A stretch of 64,000 bases of DNA from assembly GCF_030268225.1 (NCBI RefSeq), contig NZ_BSQG01000004.1, forward strand, positions 512,359-576,358, in the 5' to 3' direction. Within the stretch, counting starts at the first letter, position 1; each line of letters begins with the position of its first letter. Source of the DNA: Nocardiopsis ansamitocini (GTDB lineage Bacteria > Actinomycetota > Actinomycetes > Streptosporangiales > Streptosporangiaceae). Below are positions 49,244 through 57,733 of the stretch, piece by piece. Below the pieces are notes generated by a model. That model was not told where the DNA came from. It was given only the letters and a program-made list of their open reading frames with translations, and made no database searches. The translations under genes and the position numbers were made by a program.

Positions 49244-49825
49244 ATGTCTAATCCTCTCCGACTGACAATTATCTGTTCCAGCGTCCGGGAGGGCCGCTTC
49301 GGTCCCACCGTGGCAAAGTGGTTCACGCAACAGGCCGAACAGCGCCGCGACCTCCAGGTCGGCTTCGTAGACCTTCTCGACTTCCAGCTGCCGCACCAGC
49401 TGACGGGTTCCCCCCAACCGCCAGCTACCGAGATGCTGTCGATCTTGCCCCCTCAACTCGATGAGGCCGAAGCCTTCGTCGTGGTCACTCCCGAGTACAA
49501 CCACAGCTTTCCTTCCTCATTGAAAAGTCTGCTCGACTGGCAGAGGACCCCTTGGCAGGCAAAACCCGTCGGTTTCGTCTCCTACGGCGGCCTGGCCGGT
49601 GGTCTGCGCGCGGTCGAACAGTTGCGGCCGATCTTCAGTGAATTGCACGCGGTGACCGTGCGCGACGTGGTCAGCTTCCACATGGCGTGGGACCTGTTCG
49701 ACGAAAACGGGGACTTGAAAGACCCGGAAGGCTCCTCGGCGGCAGCCAAGATTTTGCTGGATCAGCTCGCCTGGTGGGGACTCGCCCTGCGTGAGGCAAG
49801 GGAGAAGCGGCCCTACGGAGGATAG
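49244..49825 (+). CDS. NADPH-dependent FMN reductase
   Basis: A 193-residue flavodoxin-like protein: IICSSVREGRFGPTVAKWF is the FMN phosphate loop, TPEYNHSFPSSLKSLLDW the conserved flavin contact and SYGGLAGGLRAVEQLR the third. Supplies reduced flavin or reduces quinones with NADPH. ATG 49244 with AGGGA upstream, 67 bases after the transporter. In gilvocarcin and jadomycin pathways a separate flavin reductase partners the ring-opening oxygenase; this gene is the candidate here. Enzymes of this family are also known SoxR targets. Confidence 0.88.
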   Translation: MSNPLRLTIICSSVREGRFGPTVAKWFTQQAEQRRDLQVGFVDLLDFQLPHQLTGSPQPPATEMLSILPPQLDEAEAFVVVTPEYNHSFPSSLKSLLDWQRTPWQAKPVGFVSYGGLAGGLRAVEQLRPIFSELHAVTVRDVVSFHMAWDLFDENGDLKDPEGSSAAAKILLDQLAWWGLALREAREKRPYGG

Positions 49826-49949
49826 AAGCCCTGTTCTTTGCAGTGGGCCGTCAAGCACGGCTCTGCGGGGGTCTGGACGTTGTCATGCAGACCCCCGCAC
49901 GGATGCACGCGCGTGGACTCCGTTGTGTCGACCGTCTTGCGAGGCAGCC

Positions 49950-51197
49950 ATGTCAGCGCCCGTCACAGGTCAATCCGCAGCACCAAGCCCTGCTGCGGTT
50001 TTCGTGCTCCTCTCGGCTTCGACCCTCACCGTCATGGCCGGTACCGTCCTCTCCCCCGTCCTCACCGCCATCCGGCATGACCTCGACCTCACCGAGACAA
50101 CTGCCGGGCTCCTGCTCACCGCGCACGGCCTGTCGTTGGCCGTCACCAGTCCACTGGCCGGTCGGCTGGTCGATACTCTCGGGCCCCGCCGTCTCCTGTC
50201 CGCAGGACTCCTGTTATACGGCGTTGCCGGCTCGTCCGGCCTTTTGACGACCTCATATCCGGTGCTGATCGCTCTTCGCCTGCTTTTCGGCGTCGGTGCG
50301 GCAGTGGTGTTCGTGGCAGCGACTGTGGCCCTGTTGTCACTCTGCTCCGGGACAGGCCAGGACCGTCTGATCGGGTGGCGTTCGGTGGCCATCAGCTGTG
50401 GAGGAATCGTTTGGCCCTTGGTGAGTGGGGCGCTCGGGAGTATCGCCTGGAGCTGGTCCTTCGCTGTCTATTTCGTCGCTGTTCCGCTGGGCGTGATGGC
50501 ACTGTTCACCGTTCCCGAGTCCCGGGTGAGCAGTGCAGGCCCCCGCGTAGGCTCACTCGTGCTGCTCCGACGCAAGCCCGTTCTCCTTTCCCTTTACGCT
50601 CTGTCTTTTCTCAGTTCCCTGCTGCTGTACGTCATGGCGGGGTTCCTTCCCCAGCGGCTCGCCGAAACCGGTCTTTCCCATCCCTTTCTGATTTCCCTCT
50701 ACATCATGGCCACGTCACTGTTCGGAACCCTGGGAGGGTTGGCCTACGTGCGGTTCCGGGGACGTCTGCAACACCAAACAGTGATCCGGACGGCTGCCGT
50801 CTGCTGGATGGTCGGGCTGGTTGTGGCGGGTTTGGCAGACCGGCCGGTCTTGCTGATCCTGGCTCCGGCGTTCTTCGGAAGCGGGATGGGCATCGCCGTT
50901 CCCGCTCTGACGGTCCTGATCGGCCGGGCGGCTCCGCCCAGCGCGCGCGGCCTGGCCACGTCGATGTCGGCCACAGCCGCTTTCACCGGCCAGTTCTGTG
51001 CACCGCTTCTGATCGGCCCCCTGATCGGTGCCACTTCGCTGGGCACAGGTTTCCTCGCAGCCGCGGCGATAGCGGCGGTTGTGGTGATCTCGCTCAGCGC
51101 CGGATGGCGCTTGTCCTGTTCCGCAGGCCCCGATACAGCCCCGCCGGATACGATCCGGCGATCGGCGAATCGGCCAGACACCACCGAGGTGCACTGA
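49950..51197 (+). CDS. MFS transporter, 12-helix
   Basis: A 415-residue transporter from ATG 49950 (GAGG upstream). The first helix text LTVMAGTVLSPVLTAI is very like that of the transporter at 47899 (LTVMAGATVAPAIPGI), so the two are probably paralogues. Loop motif GRLVDTLGPRRLLSAG. An upstream extension of the frame overlaps the reductase gene and is not membrane-like. Stop is one base before the hydrolase ATG. Confidence 0.87.
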   Translation: MSAPVTGQSAAPSPAAVFVLLSASTLTVMAGTVLSPVLTAIRHDLDLTETTAGLLLTAHGLSLAVTSPLAGRLVDTLGPRRLLSAGLLLYGVAGSSGLLTTSYPVLIALRLLFGVGAAVVFVAATVALLSLCSGTGQDRLIGWRSVAISCGGIVWPLVSGALGSIAWSWSFAVYFVAVPLGVMALFTVPESRVSSAGPRVGSLVLLRRKPVLLSLYALSFLSSLLLYVMAGFLPQRLAETGLSHPFLISLYIMATSLFGTLGGLAYVRFRGRLQHQTVIRTAAVCWMVGLVVAGLADRPVLLILAPAFFGSGMGIAVPALTVLIGRAAPPSARGLATSMSATAAFTGQFCAPLLIGPLIGATSLGTGFLAAAAIAAVVVISLSAGWRLSCSAGPDTAPPDTIRRSANRPDTTEVH

Positions 51198-51198
51198 G

Positions 51199-52068
51199 AT
51201 GACCGATGTCCACGAGATCATGCTCGCTGCCGGTGACGTCAAGCTGTCGGCGCTGCTCGCCGAACCCACTCATGCTCCGCCGCGGGCAGTCATCGTGGCC
51301 GTACACGGCAGCGGCATGCGGGCCGGTTATTTTCATGGCCAAGCCACCCCTGAACTGTCGCTGTTGGCCCTCGGTGCACGCCTGGGCTTTACCGTATTGT
51401 CCATCGATCGCCCTGGTTACGGGTTGTCCGCGCTCCGCCTCCCCAAGGGGCAGGAACTCAACGGACAGGTCACGACACTGCTCGCGGCGCTGACCGACTT
51501 CACCCGCAGCCGCCCGACCGGAGCGGGGTTGTTCCTTCTGGCGCATTCTCACGGAGGCAAGCTCGCGCTCGCAGTCGCCGCAGACGAAAGGAGACCGAAC
51601 TTCATCGGGGCCGATGTCTCCGGTGTCGGCTATCGCTATGCGGAGGACGTCCGAAGCATGCCGGCTTTCGACACCCGAGCGGCTCAGCTCAAGCACTGGG
51701 GTCCCCTGGGTCTCTATCCGCCCGACACTTTTCGTCTGGCCGCATCGCTCACCGCAACCGTGCCCGAGCGGGAACAGGAGGAACTACTCGGCTGGCCGGA
51801 CGTCTTCGCCGATATCATCGGCCGAGTGAACATCCCGCTCCGGTTCACTTTCGCCCAACACGAGCGCTGGTGGAGTCACGACGAGGAGGCGCTGACCGAA
51901 CTGGCCGAACTGTTGCCGACCGGAGCCAGGATGGAGCGGTTGCCGAACGCCGGACACAACATCAGTCTGGGCTGGGCCGCACGGTCTTACCATCTGAAAG
52001 CTCTCGCCTTTTTGGAGGAGTGCCTGGTTTCTCGGGAAGTTGGTCAGCAGGGCGCCGATTCGCCCTGA
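51199..52068 (+). CDS. Alpha/beta hydrolase
   Basis: A 289-residue hydrolase with oxyanion HG (VAVHGSGM), nucleophile elbow LAHSHGGKLAL (Ser near residue 117) and the catalytic His in NAGHNISLG near residue 253. No signal peptide, so cytoplasmic. Hydrolases of this fold act as epoxide hydrolases or deacylases in kinamycin-type pathways; the substrate here is not known. Its last 25 bases overlap the convergent SoxR gene. Confidence 0.85.
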   Translation: MTDVHEIMLAAGDVKLSALLAEPTHAPPRAVIVAVHGSGMRAGYFHGQATPELSLLALGARLGFTVLSIDRPGYGLSALRLPKGQELNGQVTTLLAALTDFTRSRPTGAGLFLLAHSHGGKLALAVAADERRPNFIGADVSGVGYRYAEDVRSMPAFDTRAAQLKHWGPLGLYPPDTFRLAASLTATVPEREQEELLGWPDVFADIIGRVNIPLRFTFAQHERWWSHDEEALTELAELLPTGARMERLPNAGHNISLGWAARSYHLKALAFLEECLVSREVGQQGADSP

Positions 52069-52517
52069 CGGATCTCCAGCCGACGTGGCCCTGGCCCCTC
52101 TTCACCCAGTTCATCGTAGGGATTTGCCAGAGTGCACCGTTCCAGGGTGAGGCAACCGCACCCGATGCAGTCGGTCAATTTGTCACGCAAACCGATCAAC
52201 TGGGCGATGCGCGTTTCCAAGTCGGCTCGCCAGTGCTCGGATACGCAGGCCCAGTCCTCTTGGGTCGGGGTTCGGCCCTCCGGGAGCAGATCGAGGACGT
52301 CTCGGATCATGCCGAGTGGAATCCCGACCCGCTGGGAGACGCGGATAAACGCCACCCGACGCAGGACGTCCCTGGTGTAGCGGCGTTGGTTCCCGCTGGT
52401 GCGATTGCTCCGGATCAGTCCTTCGCGTTCGTAGAAGCGAAGCGTGGAAGTGGGAATTCCCATGCGTTTTGCGACTGTGCCAATCGTCAACTCCTTGGCA
52501 AAGGGGGGGTTCAACAT
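52044..52517 (-). CDS. soxR: Redox-sensing regulator SoxR (MerR family)
   Basis: A 157-residue MerR regulator starting at ATG 52517: helix-turn-helix ELTIGTVAKRMGIPTSTLRFYEREGLI, dimer helix, then CIGCGCLTLERC, the four-cysteine motif CX2CXCX5C that holds the [2Fe-2S] cluster. In streptomycetes SoxR is oxidised by the organism's own redox-active antibiotics and switches on exporters, flavin reductases and monooxygenases. That set is just what lies beside it, behind a matching operator at 47821-47840. A longer frame upstream lacks family similarity. Confidence 0.93.
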   Translation of the reverse strand: MLNPPFAKELTIGTVAKRMGIPTSTLRFYEREGLIRSNRTSGNQRRYTRDVLRRVAFIRVSQRVGIPLGMIRDVLDLLPEGRTPTQEDWACVSEHWRADLETRIAQLIGLRDKLTDCIGCGCLTLERCTLANPYDELGEEGPGPRRLEIRQGESAPC

Positions 52518-52994
52518 GGCTATACCGTACGGGCAACTTAATCTATGGTTCAACTTTGCGCGGTCCTTGGCCCCACTCTTGGCCCGAGTCCGAGGCCGGG
52601 GTCTCCAGCGGCGCGAACAGCGGGGTGAATATCGTGTGCCATGGAGGGACCTCGGACGCCCAACAGCAAACGACAATCACGTAATCACCGGCCAAAGAGT
52701 TCCAGCGTCGTGTTTTCGCTTGTCGGATTCCTCCCCCACCGGACAGAGGAGGCCGGGGTTTCGGGGCCCTCCGAATGCACTAGCCGAAACACTGTCCGGC
52801 CCGGGTCCTTCCTCCGGGAGGGGTAACTTCATCGTTTCCGGGCTCTTGGGGGAGCCCGCCGAAACCCACTCCGCACCACGTCCTTACTCCCGGGGAGTCC
52901 CCCGCTCGGAGGCGGCCCAGAACTCCGAGGCCCCGAGAGAGGGACGGGCAGCCGCAATCGCCCATTGCCGGGTCCTGTCCTGATGCTCCCCTGC
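52518..52994. other. Intergenic region between soxR promoter and the metallo-hydrolase stop
   Basis: The first 60 bases must carry the soxR promoter (AT-rich 52535-52560). The rest has no protein-like frame, repeat or clear hairpin. Confidence 0.45.
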
Positions 52995-53912
52995 CTAGCC
53001 GGCCCACTCCGCCCATGGGCCGAGGGTGAAGCCGCCGCCCTCCCGTCGGACTTCCACCGCGCCCGCGCCGCCGAAGTGCGAGGGGACGAGCAGTTCCCGT
53101 TCGTCGGCTGCCCGTTCGAGGATCCGGCGGCGACTGGCCACCGCCTGCCTCGGTGCCAGGCAGGCATTGCTGTTGCAGCAGGGGTGGAGGATCTGCACCG
53201 GGCTGTGCAGCAGGTCTCCGACGAAGACCGCCCGGTCCCTCCCCGACTCCAGTCGGACAACGGACGACCCGGGGGTGTGGCCCGGCGCGGACTCCAGGGT
53301 GAGGTGCTCGTCGAGGCGGTGCAGGCCGTCCCACAGCACGACCTGCCCCGCCTGGTGGACGGGGGCGACGCTGTCCTCGTAGATCAGGCGGTCGACCTCC
53401 TGCGCGCCGTTGCCGTACGCGTTGTCCGGACCGTAGTGGAAGTCGTCCGCGGCGGGCACGAGATACCGGGCGTTGGGGAACGTCGGTACCCACTGCCCGT
53501 CCGCGTCGACGGTGTTCCAGCCGACGTGGTCGACGTGGAGGTGGGTGTTGACGACGACGTCGACGTCCTGGGGGCGCACACCGCCCTTCTCCAGGAGGCC
53601 GAGGAAATCGCCCTGGCAGTGGTGGAACGGCGCCATCCCGGGCCGTTCGCGCCCGTTGCCCGCCCCGGTGTCGACCAGGACGGTCCGCCCGCCGCTGCGC
53701 AGTACCCAGGTCTGCAGCGCGAGCACCGTCGAGTCGTCGCCTGGCCTCCAGTGGTCCGGTACCAGCCAGTCCTCGTTGTCCTTCCAGGCATCCGCGCTTG
53801 CTTCCGGGAACATGGTGGAGGCGGGCAGGAACGGTTCGTGCCACTCGATGATCCTGATGACCTCGACGTCCCCCAGCACCATGCTCTGCACACTGTCGTT
53901 CTCGTTCGTCAT
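52995..53912 (-). CDS. Metallo-beta-lactamase-fold hydrolase
   Basis: A 305-residue MBL-fold protein from ATG 53912 (AGGGG upstream). Metal ligands appear in THLHVDHVGWN (HxHxDH), APGHTPGSS, FVGDLLHS and PSHFGG. Sequence type resembles quorum-quenching lactonases and other small-molecule hydrolases of actinomycetes; no substrate can be fixed. Divergent from the broken AraC gene, which may once have controlled it. Confidence 0.88.
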   Translation of the reverse strand: MTNENDSVQSMVLGDVEVIRIIEWHEPFLPASTMFPEASADAWKDNEDWLVPDHWRPGDDSTVLALQTWVLRSGGRTVLVDTGAGNGRERPGMAPFHHCQGDFLGLLEKGGVRPQDVDVVVNTHLHVDHVGWNTVDADGQWVPTFPNARYLVPAADDFHYGPDNAYGNGAQEVDRLIYEDSVAPVHQAGQVVLWDGLHRLDEHLTLESAPGHTPGSSVVRLESGRDRAVFVGDLLHSPVQILHPCCNSNACLAPRQAVASRRRILERAADERELLVPSHFGGAGAVEVRREGGGFTLGPWAEWAG

Positions 53913-54012
53913 GCGTTCGCCCCTAAGAAGGCCGAATGAGCTTCTCAATGCGTATCGGGCTCAATGAAATACGCATCCGTCTCACGCTTCATACGGGAAA
54001 TATCCTGAGTGG

Positions 54013-54198
54013 ATGGATGTGGTGAGTGACGCGATCTCAGCCGTACACCTGGGGCACCCCTGGTCCCACCGCGTGCGGACGAGCGGGAGCTGGTGCGCGC
54101 GGCTGGACCCGTACGACGGCGCGGGCTTCTACGTCGTCCTGAAGGGCAGCTGCTGGCTGTCGACCGACAGCGGCGGCCCGGTGTCCACGGCGGTCTGA
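54013..54198 (+). pseudogene. Truncated AraC-family regulator (cupin N-terminus only)
   Basis: The 61-codon frame reads VSDAISAVHLGHPWSHRVR and GSWCARLDPYDGAGFYVVLKGSCWL, the start of the cupin sensor domain of AraC-type regulators. It then stops, and no helix-turn-helix follows before the opposite-strand SDR gene. The gene has lost at least 200 codons. Confidence 0.65.
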
Positions 54199-54232
54199 CA
54201 CCGAAGACGCGGTCGGGGAAGCGCGCTCGGGC

Positions 54233-55116
54233 TCACCTCGTGAGGGGCGCCACCCCCAGGAGGGCTGCGGTCCTGGTGTAAACGGCGCCGGCGAGGGTGT
54301 CGTCGAGAGCCGGGCGCGAAGGGGTGTCGGGCCGGGACGCGCTGAAGAAGCCTCCGCTGGGGTGGGGGCGGGCGAGGCCGTGGCGAGCCAGACAGGGGTC
54401 CGCACCCCTTCGTCCGGGGTGACGGAGAACGGTCGGAACAACGGGGCGCTCAACCGCATCAGCCCGCCGGCGTTGCTGTTCATCGCGGTGCCCTTGACCA
54501 TGCCGGGATTGGCGCTGTAGACGCTCATCCCCTCGGGCAGGCGGTGGGCGAGTTCCCGCGCCGCCAGGAGGCCGACGAGCTTGCTCGTCGCGTAGACGTT
54601 GATCTGGTTGTAGAAACGGTTGCTCCACGATGTTCCCGCGACATCCGGATCGGCGGCGTCGAGCCTTCCCCGCTTCTCCACGAACGAGGACATGTTGACG
54701 ATCCGCGCCCGGGGCGCGAGCGCCCCTTCGGCCAGCAGGGCGTGAGTGAGCAGGAACGGGGCATGGTGGTTGAGCGCGTAGGTGCGCTCCGCGCCGTCGG
54801 CCGTCTGCTCGTACCGGGGGAAGGCCGCCCCCGCGTTGTTGATGAGGACGTCCACCGGGCGGCCGTGGGCGGCCAGCTCCACGGCCAGCGCCCGTACCCG
54901 CGACCACTGCTCCAGGTCGGAGGTGTATGTCCTGGGCGGAGCCGCTTCCCGGCCGGCACGGGCCCCGCCGTACAGGCGTTCGGCGGCGGCCCGGGTGCGC
55001 GCCGCGTCCCGGCCGACGAGGACGACGCTGTGCCCGGCCCCGACCAGGTGGCGTGCCATCACCAGACCCAGGCCGGAGGCTCCGCCCGTGATGACGGTGG
55101 TCCTGCTGTCCATCAC
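54233..55116 (-). pseudogene. Short-chain dehydrogenase with a frameshift near its 3' end
   Basis: From ATG 55113 (or GTG 55116) the protein is a normal SDR: TGGASGLGLVMA, INNAGAAFPRYEQ, NMSSFVEKRG with Ser, and Tyr-Lys in YATSKLVG. After VRTPVWLATA the frame goes astray. A neighbouring frame continues as GGFFSASRPDTPSRPALDD...ALLGVAPLTR to a stop at 54233, the expected SDR ending. A one- or two-base change in the G-run around 54355-54370 explains it. The catalytic core precedes the break, so activity may partly remain, or it is a sequence error. ATG overlaps the MarR stop. Confidence 0.7.
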
Positions 55117-55586
55117 CGCTGTTCCTTTTCCGACGGGGCCATGACGTCGGCGGTTTCTCCTGTCGGGCGGGTGTCGTCGACCGCTTGGCGGAGAAGCGCG
55201 TGCAGGCGCAGCCTGCTCTCGCGGTCGAGACGGGCGAAGGGTGAGTGCTCGGTGGTGTGCCGGACGACGCGATCACGCAGCGCGCATCCTTCGGGGGTGA
55301 GCTGGATGACCTTCACACGGCGGTCGGTGGGGTGGGGGACCCGGCGCACCAGACCGCGCTTCTCCAGCCGGTCGATCATCGAGGTGGCGGTCGAGGCGTC
55401 GCACCGCAAGCGGTCGGCCAGCCGGCGCGCGGTCATCTCCCGCCCCCTGCTCAGCCTCCACAGCGCATCGGTCTGGGTATCGGTCAACCCCGCTTCCCGG
55501 GCCAGTTCCTTGAGCTCGGTGTGCACGTGGGCGCGAATCGCGAACAGACAGTCGTGGAGCTCTTCGTTCAGTTGCCGGTCGTCCAT
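55113..55586 (-). CDS. MarR-family transcriptional regulator
   Basis: A 157-residue winged-helix regulator with AREAGLTDTQTDALWRL, the recognition part MTARRLADRLRCDASTATSMIDRLEKRGLVRR and the wing HPTDRRVKVIQLT. ATG 55586 chosen (GGTGG upstream); a start at 55613 is possible. Its stop overlaps the SDR start, so it probably represses its own operon with the SDR and responds to a phenolic ligand, as many MarR proteins do; the ligand is unknown. Confidence 0.88.
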   Translation of the reverse strand: MDDRQLNEELHDCLFAIRAHVHTELKELAREAGLTDTQTDALWRLSRGREMTARRLADRLRCDASTATSMIDRLEKRGLVRRVPHPTDRRVKVIQLTPEGCALRDRVVRHTTEHSPFARLDRESRLRLHALLRQAVDDTRPTGETADVMAPSEKEQR

Positions 55587-56075
55587 GACCACCAAAATAC
55601 ATGGAAAACCCAATCATTGGAACATCCACACATCAGATGGGCGGCCCCACCGCCTGCCCCGCACCGAGATCCCGACCGACGAGAAGAAGAGACCGCGATC
55701 GGCTCCTTGAAGCACGGCCGCACGTATCTCGCGCCGGCGGGAGTCGTGGTGGAGCGAACGCCGAGCGGCAACGGGACCCACTGGGAATTTGCCCGTCGGG
55801 CGGGGGCTACCCGGCGGGTGGGGCGTCGCGCACGCCCGCACCGGCCCCCGACCGACGGCGAGGGCGAACGGCCAGAAGCGTTCACAGGATGGTCGTACCA
55901 CTGCGACCAGCACCGATTCCGCGCCGCGATCAGCCGTCCTCCCGCCGCCGGCGCAACCGGCCTCCCCGGTCGGCACACCTGGTACCACGATGACAGCAGG
56001 AGCCGGCGCGCACACCACGCGTCCGCGAAGTCCCTCCGGACACGTGGGAACGAGCCATGGGGCGAACGCGGACGA
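55587..56075. other. Intergenic region without a recognisable gene
   Basis: Several long open frames exist because of high GC, but none has protein-like composition or a ribosome site. The part next to 55587 must hold the MarR promoter. Confidence 0.45.
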
Positions 56076-57323
56076 CTACCCCCCGTCTCGGCGGGCTTCC
56101 CGCACACTCGACAAAAGCCCGGGCCAACCGAAGGAGACGACAAACACCGCTGTCAGGAGCAGGAACGCTCCGACGAAAAACGGTGCCCGCAGGCCGAACC
56201 CGTCAGCGACGAGACCTCCGGCCAACGCGCCCAAGGGGGACAGACCGTTACCGACAAACCGGTAAGCCCCGTTGACCCGACCGAAGAGGGCAGCGGGAAT
56301 GACCGTCTGCCGGATGGTGGCCGTCACCACGTTGAAGACCGAGATCCCCACTCCCACGAACGCCAACGCCGTGGCGGCCACCACGGCGTCCGTCGTGACC
56401 CCGCCGACCAAGAAGGCAACGGGGCACATCAGGAGCACGGCCTTCAACGCACGCCCCCGTCCGACCGCGGCCACGAGTCCTGGTGCGACCAACAAACCGA
56501 CCAGACCGCCCACGGCGATAAAAGCCAACAACAGTCCGTAGCCGGTTTGGCTGATTCTCAGCACTTCCAGCGCGTACAGCACGGCGATCCCCAACACCCC
56601 GACCACTGCGAAGTTGAGCACACCACCGAGCAGGCACAGAGTCCGAAGGGTCTGATGACGCCAAAGCCAACGAACCCCGAAAACCATCTCCGACCACAAC
56701 ACGGCAGGGGTGAGCGGAACGCATGATCGCGCCGGGTCGCCGCCGACCGTCCGGAGGCTGAACACCAATACCGCCGAGACCACGAACGACAGCGCGTCGA
56801 CTACGAACGGTGTCGGCTCGGACAGCACGAACAACGCGGTGCCAAGCGGTGCGCCCACGAATTCCACCGTGACGAACTGCCCGCCGAGGATTCGGCTGTT
56901 GGCCGTGTCGAGTGTCTCTTTATCGGCCACGTCCGGAACAACTGCCTGAGACAGGTTGTTGGACATGGTCTGGACGGAGCTCAGGGAAAAGGCGGCTATC
57001 GCGAGCACGACGACCCCGACCTGGCCTGCCAGCATGAGGGCCACGAATACGACGAGCACTGCCACCCGCACGACGTCACAGATCCACAGCGCGCGCCAGC
57101 GGTCGACGCGGTCGACGAGCACTCCCGCGAAGGGCCCCACGCAGGCCCACGGCAGCTTCCCCGCCAGAGTGACCATGGCGACCTGGACCGGGTCGCGGGT
57201 GAGCGCGGCGGCGAACACCGCGAGGGCGGTCGTCCTGATCCCGTCCCCCAGACCGGAGACGACCATAGCGGTCCAAAACCGCCAAAAGGCCGGAGAAAAA
57301 CTCTTGCCCGAGGCTTTAGCCAT
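56076..57323 (-). CDS. MFS transporter, EntS-like (MFS_3)
   Basis: A 415-residue membrane protein from ATG 57323 (GAGAAGG upstream) with about 12 helices. FWRFWTAMVVSGLGDGIRTTAL is the start typical of the enterobactin-exporter-like group, and VLVDRVDRWRALWICDVVR the loop motif. Probably exports a small product; nearest biosynthetic genes are the decarboxylase-desaturase-NRPS set to the right. Confidence 0.87.
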   Translation of the reverse strand: MAKASGKSFSPAFWRFWTAMVVSGLGDGIRTTALAVFAAALTRDPVQVAMVTLAGKLPWACVGPFAGVLVDRVDRWRALWICDVVRVAVLVVFVALMLAGQVGVVVLAIAAFSLSSVQTMSNNLSQAVVPDVADKETLDTANSRILGGQFVTVEFVGAPLGTALFVLSEPTPFVVDALSFVVSAVLVFSLRTVGGDPARSCVPLTPAVLWSEMVFGVRWLWRHQTLRTLCLLGGVLNFAVVGVLGIAVLYALEVLRISQTGYGLLLAFIAVGGLVGLLVAPGLVAAVGRGRALKAVLLMCPVAFLVGGVTTDAVVAATALAFVGVGISVFNVVTATIRQTVIPAALFGRVNGAYRFVGNGLSPLGALAGGLVADGFGLRAPFFVGAFLLLTAVFVVSFGWPGLLSSVREARRDGG

Positions 57324-57733
57324 CAACCTTCTCACTACTCAGGGGCCCGGCAATGGTTTCGGTCCTGACGAACGGCGCCTCTCGGCTCGGCCCGGAGCCG
57401 CCGGGTTTTGCGCGTCCGCCCGAAACACGCCGAATCCGTTCGGGGAATTCTTCCTCGCCACCGCAGACAAATCCCGAAATAACGAATACACGAAAAACCG
57501 TTTTCCCGGGAAGGGAAACCCGAAATCCCGATTGAACCGAAACCCGCTCCCGCGACTTCACCCGCCATCGGCAAAGCCGACTGCCGAATCGTCTCGACCC
57601 CGATGGAAAACCAAGAAATGCAAAGACGATCGAATTCGGCGAAAATTTATTTCCCACCCACCCTCGACCCTATGAAAAAATGGGGAACCGGAAGGAGCTG
57701 TAAGCCCCTCCCGGTTTTCGCCGACCGCAGATT
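57324..57733. other. Intergenic region with a terminator
   Basis: About 400 bases between two minus-strand genes. It holds the terminator at 57674-57716 and, by position, the promoter of the MFS gene. No protein-like frame. Confidence 0.45.
57674..57716 (-). terminator. Rho-independent terminator after the decarboxylase gene
   Basis: Read on the minus strand, an imperfect hairpin (CCGG and AGG against CCT and CCGG, one mismatch) at 57686-57716 is followed by CCCCA and a run of six T (57675-57680), 18 bases past the decarboxylase stop. Confidence 0.6.

Noticed and set aside
52518..52570. A second SoxR operator in front of soxR itself
   Set aside because: ACTTAA and GTTCAA are present but split by six extra bases, so the palindrome is broken; spacing of possible -35 and -10 elements is unclear.
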